From Thermoplasmata archaeon (GTDB lineage: Archaea; Thermoplasmatota; Thermoplasmata; UBA184), in contig JASHYU010000257.1 of the NCBI GenBank assembly GCA_030042855.1, forward strand, positions 1-5,076: a DNA stretch of 5,076 nt, given 5' to 3'. The notes beneath the pieces were generated by a model. It was given only the letters and a program-made list of their open reading frames with translations. It was not told where the DNA came from and did not search any database. Shown one piece after another: positions 1 through 5,076 of this stretch (positions are counted from its first letter, which is position 1; each line of letters opens with the position of its first letter). A program made the position numbers and the translations under genes.

Positions 1-511
1 GACGGATCTGCCGGGCGACGGTCGTCACCTCCCGGGGCGGGAGCGCCTCGAAGAAGAAGTCGATCGAGTCGATGACGAGGCGGAACGGGCTATCGATGCC
101 GGCGAGGTCGGAGAGCATCCGGTTCGTCAGGCTGAACGTGGCGAGATCGCTCTTCACCGGGCGCTCGGCGACGATCTGATCGAGCGTCAGGCCCACCTCG
201 CGGGCGCGCGCGACGTCGAGGCCCCGGACCAGCACGCGTTCGTAGTACTCGTCGGCGAGATTGACGATCTGGATCCCCGAGGGGTCCCAGCCGAAGTCGC
301 GGAACGCCCGCTGGACCTGCTCGGTCCGCTCGTACGTCGTGTAGAACAGGACCGGTACGGTGCCCACGCCGGCGTGGGCGAACTGCTTCGCGAGGAGCGG
401 CGCCCCGGTCCCCGAGTGGCCGGTGAGCAGCGCGATCCAGCCGGGCGCGAGCGCGGTCCAGAGGCCCCGGTCGACCTCGGGAATGCCGAGCACGCGCTCC
501 GACTCGACCAC
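1..511 (-). CDS. KaiC/Rad55-like ATPase paralogue with degenerate Walker A (3' end outside window)
   Basis: I translated this frame by hand: 170 codons are visible and the frame is still open at the left edge, so the C-terminus is missing. The fold is KaiC/RadA-like. Residues 8-25 (LGIPEVDRGL, then LAPGW) match the 'GIPGLDELLGGGLPRG' lead-in of the family, a P-loop-like segment GHSGTGAP follows at 31-38, TTYERTEQV at 58-66 lies where KaiC carries its catalytic glutamates, and FRLVIDSIDFFFE at 143-155 is a good Walker B (D148, S149). In the P-loop the Lys and Thr/Ser are replaced by A37 and P38, so ordinary ATP binding and hydrolysis are doubtful. The GTG start at 511 lies 2 nt after the stop of the upstream gene, and no other ATG or GTG lies between it and the region upstream that I checked in this frame. 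No Shine-Dalgarno is obvious, so translational coupling is likely. A GTG at 493 is a weaker alternative. The cellular role is unknown; a regulatory or structural partner of the intact KaiC-like protein is an inference. Confidence 0.85.
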   Translation of the reverse strand, partial: MVESERVLGIPEVDRGLWTALAPGWIALLTGHSGTGAPLLAKQFAHAGVGTVPVLFYTTYERTEQVQRAFRDFGWDPSGIQIVNLADEYYERVLVRGLDVARAREVGLTLDQIVAERPVKSDLATFSLTNRMLSDLAGIDSPFRLVIDSIDFFFEALPPREVTTVARQIR

Positions 512-513
512 GG

Positions 514-1098
514 TCAGCGTCCCGCGCGCGCGACGTCGATCGTCTCGTCGACGACGAGGTTGAGCATCTGCTCGACCCCGGTGGTCTCCTCTTCGCTCGT
601 CTCGAGCACCAGCGTGAGCACGTTGCGACTCTTCAGATTGTTGAGCAGGATGTGGAAGAACTCGCTCAGGAGCTCGGGCGGGTTGTGGATCGCGAGGGAG
701 TTCACGCTGTCGATCACGACGATCGAGCGGGGGTGCGGGTACTTCCGCAGCAGGAACTCGACCCGCAGCATAATCTCCTCGAGCGCGCGGGGGCTGTCGA
801 CGTACGTCGCGTTGCCGAGCGGGTTCGCGTAGTTCATCATGATGTGGCTGATCGCGTCGACGAACGAGATCCGCTCGGGAGGCACATCGAGCGCCTGCGC
901 GAGGCTCCAGACGAAGGCGGCGGGGCTCGTCACCGCCACGTAGATCGTGTGGGCGTCGGTCTCGCTGCCGACATCGCGGAGCGCCGCGTTCAGCACCGCG
1001 AAGTAGTGGTCGGCGTACTCGCGGGGATCGAGCTTGAGGGCGATCGCGCTGCCGCCGGGCAGGCCCCGCAGGCGCTCGCCGATGTCGAACGGGGGCAC
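514..1098 (-). CDS. KaiC/RecA-fold protein lacking a Walker A motif (pseudo-ATPase)
   Basis: This is a complete 194-residue protein. GLPGGSAIAL at residues 12-21 corresponds to the 'GLPRGSVVLVSG' strand that precedes the P-loop in KaiC proteins, but the following residues, KLDPREYADHY (22-32), contain no GxxxxGK[T/S]. The Walker B strand is preserved as SIVVIDSVNSL at 125-135 (D130). The order strand, helix, strand, Walker B and the later LTLVLETSEE segment (161-170) fit the RecA core. It ends at VVDETIDV, near the usual 'hvDgvi.L' strand, so the C-terminal KaiC segment with the K-x-R-G-T-x-H signature is absent and the protein is shorter than the usual 230-270 residues. The start is GTG at 1098, 3 nt after the stop of the intact KaiC-like gene, with a strong GGAGGT 9 nt upstream. 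It has no signal peptide or membrane segment and is probably cytoplasmic. It is unlikely to hydrolyse ATP, and its function is unknown. Assignment to the KaiC superfamily rests on motif layout and gene context. Confidence 0.87.
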   Translation of the reverse strand: MPPFDIGERLRGLPGGSAIALKLDPREYADHYFAVLNAALRDVGSETDAHTIYVAVTSPAAFVWSLAQALDVPPERISFVDAISHIMMNYANPLGNATYVDSPRALEEIMLRVEFLLRKYPHPRSIVVIDSVNSLAIHNPPELLSEFFHILLNNLKSRNVLTLVLETSEEETTGVEQMLNLVVDETIDVARAGR

Positions 1099-1101
1099 CG
1101 G

Positions 1102-1914
1102 CTACGGACCTCCGGTCTCCCGGCCCCCCTTCAGGTGGGGGGCCATCAGGATCCCGATCGGGGTGAGCTCCATGACGTACTGCGCCCGCGAGTGCGCCGT
1201 GCCGCGCATCTTGACGATCTGGAGCACCCGGACGATGTCGCCGAGGCGGCGGGTGTTCCAGAGCAGGATCACGCCGTCGACGATCGCCTCCTCGACCCCG
1301 TGGAGGGAGTAGCGGCCCGTCGTCGGGCCGATCTCGGACACGAGGAGGGAGGTGCAGCCGGCCGCGCTCAGCTCCTCGCCGAGGCGCAGCATGAAGTCCC
1401 GGATCTGCTCGTCCCGCCGGATCCGGTAGCAGAGCGACGTCAGGCTGTCGAGCACGAGCCGCCGGATCCCGAGCGAGCGGACGAGGTCCCGGATCGTCCG
1501 GATCACGATATCGATCTCCTCGCGGGTGAGCTCTTCGTGACCGAGGCCGAGCCGGTCGTACACGACCGGCAGGTCGACGAACACGAGCGAGCCCTGCTCG
1601 ATGAGCTCGGTCCGGAAGAACTCGAACGTCGAGAGGTTCTGGATGAGCTTCGCCGCCGACTCGGTGACCGAGATGAACAGCGACCGGTCGCCCCGCTCCG
1701 CGCCGCGCACCAGGAACTCGAGCGAGAGCGTCGTCTTGCCGGTCCCGACGCTCCCCGCCACGAGGACCATGTTGCCCCGGGGGATCCCCCCGCCCATGAT
1801 GTTGTCGAGGCCCTCGATCCCGGTCGCGCATCGCTCGAGACCGGGGGCCGGCGCGAGCAAGGCCGGGGGCACCGGGGTCTCGGGCACCGGCGGGCTCCCC
1901 GAGGGAGATTCCAT
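1102..1914 (-). CDS. KaiC/RadA-like single-domain ATPase with intact motifs
   Basis: This 270-residue protein belongs to the RecA superfamily, KaiC-like group, and should be a cytoplasmic ATP-binding protein. After a proline-rich N-terminus (nine Pro in residues 4-24) come CATGIEGLDNIMGGGIPRG (29-47), Walker A GSVGTGKT (54-61, K60, T61), FISVTES (80-86), Walker B RRLVLDSLTSL (151-161, D156), and the C-terminal signature KMRGTAHS (235-242) followed by YVMELTPIGILM. KaiC proper has two adjacent catalytic glutamates; here the pair reads T84-E85, so one is retained. It has one KaiC domain rather than the two of cyanobacterial KaiC, as is usual for archaeal homologues. The ATG start at 1914 is the only plausible start: the frame upstream is open but contains no nearby ATG, GTG or TTG and overlaps the preceding gene. 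It lies 23 nt after that gene's stop, with no clear Shine-Dalgarno. Specific function is unknown; archaeal relatives include RadA paralogues, ArlH and circadian-type KaiC homologues, and none can be chosen from sequence alone. Confidence 0.93.
   Translation of the reverse strand: MESPSGSPPVPETPVPPALLAPAPGLERCATGIEGLDNIMGGGIPRGNMVLVAGSVGTGKTTLSLEFLVRGAERGDRSLFISVTESAAKLIQNLSTFEFFRTELIEQGSLVFVDLPVVYDRLGLGHEELTREEIDIVIRTIRDLVRSLGIRRLVLDSLTSLCYRIRRDEQIRDFMLRLGEELSAAGCTSLLVSEIGPTTGRYSLHGVEEAIVDGVILLWNTRRLGDIVRVLQIVKMRGTAHSRAQYVMELTPIGILMAPHLKGGRETGGP
1108..1113 (-). promoter_or_regulatory. Shine-Dalgarno GGAGGT for the gene starting at 1098
   Basis: The minus strand reads GGAGGT, then 9 nt, then GTG at 1098. 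It lies inside the last codons of the upstream KaiC-like gene. It is the clearest ribosome binding site in the window and decides the start of the Walker A-less protein, which otherwise begins with a non-ATG codon. Confidence 0.75.
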
Positions 1915-1934
1915 CGGTGAAACGAGCCGTTCCG

Positions 1935-1947
1935 ACCCTATGAGGGT
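1935..1947. repeat. Short inverted repeat ACCCT-N3-AGGGT over a stop codon
   Basis: A perfect 5-bp inverted repeat with a 3-nt spacer spans the TAG stop (1940-1938) of the motor ATPase gene, just ahead of the KaiC-like gene. In minus-strand RNA it could form a small hairpin. There is no U tract, so it is not a convincing terminator. It may be an mRNA structure affecting coupling or processing, or chance. Confidence 0.3.
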
Positions 1948-4283
1948 TGTGGCGCGCTCGAACCGTCCGGGCCGAACTCGGGCGGCCGCGCCGTGGGCGG
2001 CGGGATGCGCTCGGGCGCGATCGTCCACACGGTGCCCTCGCCTCCGTGCTCCGAGTTCACGAGCGCACCCGCCGAGGCGAGCAGCGATCCGACCTGGCGA
2101 ACTGCGGCCCCGCTCGGGTCGACCGCGGAGCGGAGCTCCGCGAGCGAGACTTCGAGTCGCGAGGCCCCGGCGAGTCCGGCCGCCCGATTCCGAAGCAGCC
2201 GCAGCACGGTCTCGACCGCCGGGGGGACGCCTCGGCCGCCGGGATCGGGGGTGCCGGCCCCCGTGCCCTCGGGGGCCGACGGGACGCGCTCGGGGAGCCG
2301 GAGCGTCCGGAGCCAGCGGACGGACTGCCCCTTGCCCAGGAGGGTGACGGCATGTCCCCGGGGCAACGAGAGGATCGAATCCACCGTGAGACCCCGGGCG
2401 ACGCGGGCGAGCTCCCGAGCCTCCTCGGGAGACCCCCGGAACGCGACGATGTCCGCGACGTTCGTCCAGACCGATTCGCGGACGGTCTCGGGGAGCGACC
2501 CCAGCGATTGCGTCGCCAGGACGACATGCAGGTTCGCGAAGCGACCGAGCCGCAACATCTCTGCGAGGCTCTCGTGCGCGAACCACTGGGCCTCGTCGAG
2601 GATGAGGAAGATCTTCGACGAGTCCGAACGGGCGAGGACCTCGGACCAGACGATTGCGAGGTAGACCGACAAAAGGTATCGGGCCGTCGACTCCCCCACC
2701 TCGGGCGCATCGCCCGACACGAGGACCACCCGCCCGGGTCGCACGAGGTCGGCGGGATCGAGGTCGGGGGTCGGGGAGCAGAGCATCCGAACGAGCACTC
2801 CGCTCCGGACGATCTCGTGGAGCAGTCGCCGGGCGCCTTCCGCGTCGTCCGGCCGCTCCCGGATCCGACGCGAGAGTTCCTGCACGGGGGCGAGGGCGAC
2901 GGGCGGTATCTCCCGATGGAGCCGTCCGTGGGTCGCGAGCAGCGTGTGGGCGTCCTCCAGCGTGCCGCCGGGCCAGGCGGCCGCCGCCGCGAGCGCACGG
3001 GTCAGCATCTCCTCGAGCCGCGGTCCCCAGTACGAGCTGTCGGCGTATCGGCCCGACCGCACTCGGCGGAGCGAACGAACGACATCGGAGAGCCGGCGCT
3101 CGCTCCGCACCGTATCCCCCCCGTCCGGAGAACCGATCCCGTCGAGCGCGTTCAGACGGAGCGGAGAACCGACCGGTCCGATCCGCAGCAACCGATCTCG
3201 CGACGCCGGTGCGAGTTCGCGTTCGATGAGCCGCGCGGTGGTGCCGAGGGGATCCAGCACGATCAGGCCGTGCTCTCGGCCGATCCGACGCGCGAGCGCG
3301 ACGACGAGGGAACTCTTTCCCATGCCGGTCTCCCCGAGGACGGCGAGGTGGCGACCCTGCCGAGGCTCGAAGGGGACGCAGACGACGGTCCCGGCCTCCG
3401 TCCGACCCAGCGGCAGCGAAGCCCCGCCTACCGAGGGCAGATCGCCCGTCCCCGTACCCGCCGAATCGAGTCCGGGAAAGAACGTCCCTAGCTCCGACTC
3501 GGACACGAGGACCGAGCGGCGCCCACGCGTCGGAACCCCGACCCGCCGCTCGAACTCGAACCCGTTCCCCGAGTCGGTGAGCGAGGCCGTCCCCAATTTC
3601 CGTCCGAACTCGGGCAGATCGGAGAGAGGCACTCCGCTCCCCCGGAGCCGGAGACGGATCCGAAGTCGCCATCCGGGAGGCGCCGGGAGATCGTTCGATT
3701 CGGTCGTCGGCACGGGCAGGTTCCGCGTGGGGAGGACCGTTCGCCGGCGAACCGCGAAGGTCGGGGGATACCCCTCCGAGCGTTTCGGGAGCGCGAGCCA
3801 CCAAGGGTGCCCGGGCGCGGGCAGGGGTTGGAAGTCCGCCTCGACTTCGAGTCCCGGCGGGATTCCGGACAAGGTCCGGAGCCAGGTCTCGATCAGGGTC
3901 GATCCGCCCGCCTCGGGGCGGAGCGGGACGGGCCAGGAGCGGAGGCGCCGAGCCTCGAGCTCCTCTCGGCTCGTGATCTCCCCCTCGGCCCGACCGGCCG
4001 TCCAACTGTACGGATCGTAGGCCGGAACGAGCGAGCGGGCGACCCATCGTTCGGTCGACCAGGAACCCGGCCGCAGGCGGAGGCTCGGCTCGGGCCCGGA
4101 CCGGGCGCGCAGCGAGAACTCCACGCCCCCGCCGCGCCCCGCCGCGAGGGCGGCGTGGAGGCGCCGCCGGAACGTCTCGGACTCGTCGCGCGTCGGCGGG
4201 CCGAGGCGTCTCGGGACGAATTTCCAGTCGCGCGAGGGCACCGACACCGCGACCGCCTCCCCTCGCCCCCGAACCGTGGGCAT
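1938..4283 (-). CDS. HerA/VirB4/TraG-type (DUF87) P-loop motor ATPase
   Basis: This 781-residue protein looks like a hexameric-type translocase of the HerA-FtsK group, which usually pumps DNA or drives transfer or secretion. Residues 1-280 form a large N-terminal region; LIETWLRTLSGIPPGLEVEADFQPLP (130-155) resembles the segment before the motor in VirB4/TraC-like proteins. The motor core has HLAVLGETGMGKSS with Walker A at 317-324 (K323), IVLDPLG (341-347) matching the 'DP.G' motif after Walker A in HerA and VirB4, Walker B FLILDEAQ (559-566, D563, E564), and the sensor-like LATQS (589-593). After a Pro/Gly linker near 668-688, residues 690-757 look like a winged helix, which is tentative. 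There are no obvious membrane helices. It is first in a four-gene block with KaiC-like proteins. The ATG at 4283 lacks a Shine-Dalgarno; GTG at 4247 has GGGGAGG 8 nt upstream and would give 769 residues, so the start is uncertain. It has about 96 Arg and only six Lys. No NurA nuclease, relaxase or mating-pore gene is visible, so a role in DNA repair or conjugation is not shown. Confidence 0.9.
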   Translation of the reverse strand: MPTVRGRGEAVAVSVPSRDWKFVPRRLGPPTRDESETFRRRLHAALAAGRGGGVEFSLRARSGPEPSLRLRPGSWSTERWVARSLVPAYDPYSWTAGRAEGEITSREELEARRLRSWPVPLRPEAGGSTLIETWLRTLSGIPPGLEVEADFQPLPAPGHPWWLALPKRSEGYPPTFAVRRRTVLPTRNLPVPTTESNDLPAPPGWRLRIRLRLRGSGVPLSDLPEFGRKLGTASLTDSGNGFEFERRVGVPTRGRRSVLVSESELGTFFPGLDSAGTGTGDLPSVGGASLPLGRTEAGTVVCVPFEPRQGRHLAVLGETGMGKSSLVVALARRIGREHGLIVLDPLGTTARLIERELAPASRDRLLRIGPVGSPLRLNALDGIGSPDGGDTVRSERRLSDVVRSLRRVRSGRYADSSYWGPRLEEMLTRALAAAAAWPGGTLEDAHTLLATHGRLHREIPPVALAPVQELSRRIRERPDDAEGARRLLHEIVRSGVLVRMLCSPTPDLDPADLVRPGRVVLVSGDAPEVGESTARYLLSVYLAIVWSEVLARSDSSKIFLILDEAQWFAHESLAEMLRLGRFANLHVVLATQSLGSLPETVRESVWTNVADIVAFRGSPEEARELARVARGLTVDSILSLPRGHAVTLLGKGQSVRWLRTLRLPERVPSAPEGTGAGTPDPGGRGVPPAVETVLRLLRNRAAGLAGASRLEVSLAELRSAVDPSGAAVRQVGSLLASAGALVNSEHGGEGTVWTIAPERIPPPTARPPEFGPDGSSAPQPS
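4256..4262 (-). promoter_or_regulatory. Possible Shine-Dalgarno GGGGAGG for an alternative start
   Basis: The minus strand reads GGGGAGG 8 nt before an in-frame GTG at 4247, which is codon 13 of the motor ATPase as annotated from ATG 4283. The first 12 residues (MPTVRGRGEAVA) show no recognisable domain, so the shorter protein is a real possibility. The motif could also arise from the GC-rich coding sequence by chance. Confidence 0.4.
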
Positions 4284-4388
4284 CGGGTCGGTACGGGTGA
4301 ATCTCTCGCGCCGGCCGGACGATGGAATGTGGGGAGGGCAGGGCCTAAGTAGAAGGCCGCGCCGGTAAGGGCGCACCCGCCCCGTCCG
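4284..4388. promoter_or_regulatory. Divergent promoter region between the ATPase operon and the DRG gene
   Basis: This 105-nt gap separates two genes that point away from each other, so both must be transcribed from within or near it. The most A/T-rich patch is CCTAAGTAGAAGG at 4344-4356. On the plus strand, CTAAGTAG (4345-4352) could be a degenerate archaeal TATA element, which would put a start near 4375 and give a leader of roughly 14 nt for the DRG gene; no Shine-Dalgarno precedes its ATG. On the minus strand, either the same patch (CTTCTACTTAG) or CACATTCC near 4325-4332 could serve the operon. The region is certain by position; the individual boxes are guesses. Confidence 0.5.
4342..4358. 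repeat. Inverted repeat GGCCT-N7-AGGCC in the divergent promoter
   Basis: GGCCT (4342-4346) and AGGCC (4354-4358) are perfect inverted arms around AAGTAGA. The symmetric arms flank the only A/T-rich core between the two divergent genes, a layout expected of a dimeric regulator site overlapping a TATA box. The arms are short and G/C-only except for one pair, so chance is not excluded. Confidence 0.35.
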
Positions 4389-5076
4389 ATGTCGTCCCTG
4401 GAAGAGCAGATCGCCGACGTCGAGGAGGAGATCCGCACCACCGCCTACAACAAGGCGACCCAGCTCCACATCGGCCGCCTCAAGGCGAAGCTCGCCGTCC
4501 TGCGACTCGAGCGCGAGACCCGGGCGAAGGGGCGCGGCGGTGGGCTCGGGTACGCCGTCCGGAAGAGCGGTCACGCCACCGTCGGTCTGGTCGGCTACCC
4601 CTCCGTGGGCAAGTCGACCCTGCTCACGCGTCTCACGGCGGCCGAGAGCGAAAGCGCCGCCTACGACTTTACGACGGTCTCGATCATCCCCGGGATGTTG
4701 CGCTGGGGGGGCGCGTCGATCCAGCTCCTCGACATGCCGGGGCTCGTCCCCGGCGCCTCGAAGGGGAAGGGACGCGGCCGCGAGGTCCTGTCCGTCGTCC
4801 GATCCGCGGACCTGATCCTCTTCCTCATCGACCCCGAGCATCCGAATCTCCGAGCGCTCGCGAACGAGCTCGAAGGGGCGGGGATCCGGATCAATCAGCG
4901 GCCCCCTCGGATCGTCGTCCACCGTTCGGACCGGGGGGGGCTCACGATCTCGAGCACGGTGCGCCTCACCCATCTGGCCGGCGGCGCCGCGGCCCAGATC
5001 GCCCGGGAGTTCGGGATGCACAACGGTTCGATCGTCTTCCGCGAGGACGCCACCGTCGACCAGTTGATCGACGTGC
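4389..5076 (+). CDS. drg: DRG-family GTP-binding protein (3' end outside window)
   Basis: The visible 229 residues match archaeal DRG, a TRAFAC-class GTPase of the Obg/DRG family that is thought to act with ribosomes in translation. The N-terminal helix-turn-helix region is clear: EEEIRTTAYNKATQLHIGRL (12-31) corresponds to the family's 'EEIRRTPYNKAT..HIGRLKAKLA'. A Gly/Arg-rich stretch (48-54) precedes the G domain with G1 GYPSVGKS (69-76, K75), G2 at YDFTTVSIIPG (92-102), and G3 DMPG (115-118). The GRGREVLSVVRSADLILFLID segment (128-148) is typical. GIRINQRPP (165-173) and SDRGGLTISSTVRLTH (180-195) belong to the DRG-specific insertion. The G4 NKxD motif and the C-terminal TGS domain should lie beyond the right edge. 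The ATG at 4389 gives the normal DRG N-terminus; no Shine-Dalgarno is seen, so the mRNA may be nearly leaderless. The family name is secure because bacterial Obg proteins lack this N-terminal region and insertion. Confidence 0.96.
   Translation, partial: MSSLEEQIADVEEEIRTTAYNKATQLHIGRLKAKLAVLRLERETRAKGRGGGLGYAVRKSGHATVGLVGYPSVGKSTLLTRLTAAESESAAYDFTTVSIIPGMLRWGGASIQLLDMPGLVPGASKGKGRGREVLSVVRSADLILFLIDPEHPNLRALANELEGAGIRINQRPPRIVVHRSDRGGLTISSTVRLTHLAGGAAAQIAREFGMHNGSIVFREDATVDQLIDV

Noticed and set aside
398..421. The altered Walker A as evidence that the left-edge gene is a pseudogene.
   Set aside because: The frame is open for all 170 visible codons and Walker B and the surrounding core are conserved, which fits an inactive but functional paralogue better.
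652..1920. A 422-codon plus-strand open frame opposite the KaiC-like genes.
   Set aside because: It is rich in Arg, Asp, Glu, His and Val as expected of the reverse complement of GC-rich codons, and shows no motif.
1947..3491. A 514-codon plus-strand open frame opposite the motor ATPase.
   Set aside because: Composition is that of an antisense shadow and no domain or credible start context was found.
1102..4047. The KaiC-like frame stays open upstream of 1914, giving a possible 981-residue fusion.
   Set aside because: The extra part is Arg/Pro/Gly-rich with no domain and overlaps the motor ATPase on the same strand in another frame, where Walker A and B motifs are obvious.
4933..4940. A run of eight G residues in the DRG gene as a possible frameshift or slippage site.
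   Set aside because: The frame continues through it into well-conserved DRG sequence (DRGGLTISSTVRLTH), so the gene is intact here.
1938..5021. The motor ATPase frame stays open far upstream of 4283, antisense through the DRG gene.
   Set aside because: The extension lies opposite a clearly real DRG gene, has low-complexity Arg/Gly/Asp content, and stop codons are rare by chance at this GC content.

Overview
The window is very GC-rich coding DNA, almost certainly from an archaeon. The clearest evidence is the right-hand gene, a GTPase of the DRG type. DRG proteins are found in archaea and eukaryotes, while bacteria carry the related Obg proteins instead. The unspliced, compact gene layout excludes a typical eukaryote. 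The KaiC/RadA-like ATPases and the HerA/VirB4-like motor also suit an archaeon. The proteins are rich in arginine and poor in lysine but not strongly acidic, which argues mildly against haloarchaea. A high-GC lineage such as some Thermoplasmatota is possible, but this is a guess.

Layout. Four genes lie on the minus strand and read right to left as a tight block. (1) 4283-1938 encodes a 781-residue P-loop motor ATPase of the HerA/VirB4/TraG (DUF87) type with a long N-terminal domain and a possible winged-helix tail. (2) 1914-1102 encodes a single-domain KaiC-like ATPase with all core motifs. (3) 1098-514 encodes a 194-residue KaiC-fold protein that has lost its Walker A motif. (4) 511 to the left edge encodes another KaiC-like protein whose Walker A has Ala and Pro in place of the Lys and Thr/Ser; its 3' end is outside the window. 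The gaps are 23, 3 and 2 nt, which strongly suggests one operon. To the right, a 105-nt divergent promoter region (4284-4388) separates this block from the DRG GTPase gene, which starts at 4389 on the plus strand and runs off the right edge.

How the genes may work together. The DRG gene is a conserved translation-associated housekeeping gene and is probably unrelated to the operon. The operon is the interesting part: one large hexameric-type motor, one apparently active KaiC-like ATPase, and two KaiC-like proteins with dead or absent nucleotide-binding loops. This looks like an NTP-driven assembly with an active subunit and degenerate, possibly regulatory or structural, partners. There is no direct evidence for its substrate, which could be DNA, protein or a signalling partner. 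No mobile element, CRISPR array, tRNA or rRNA was seen.
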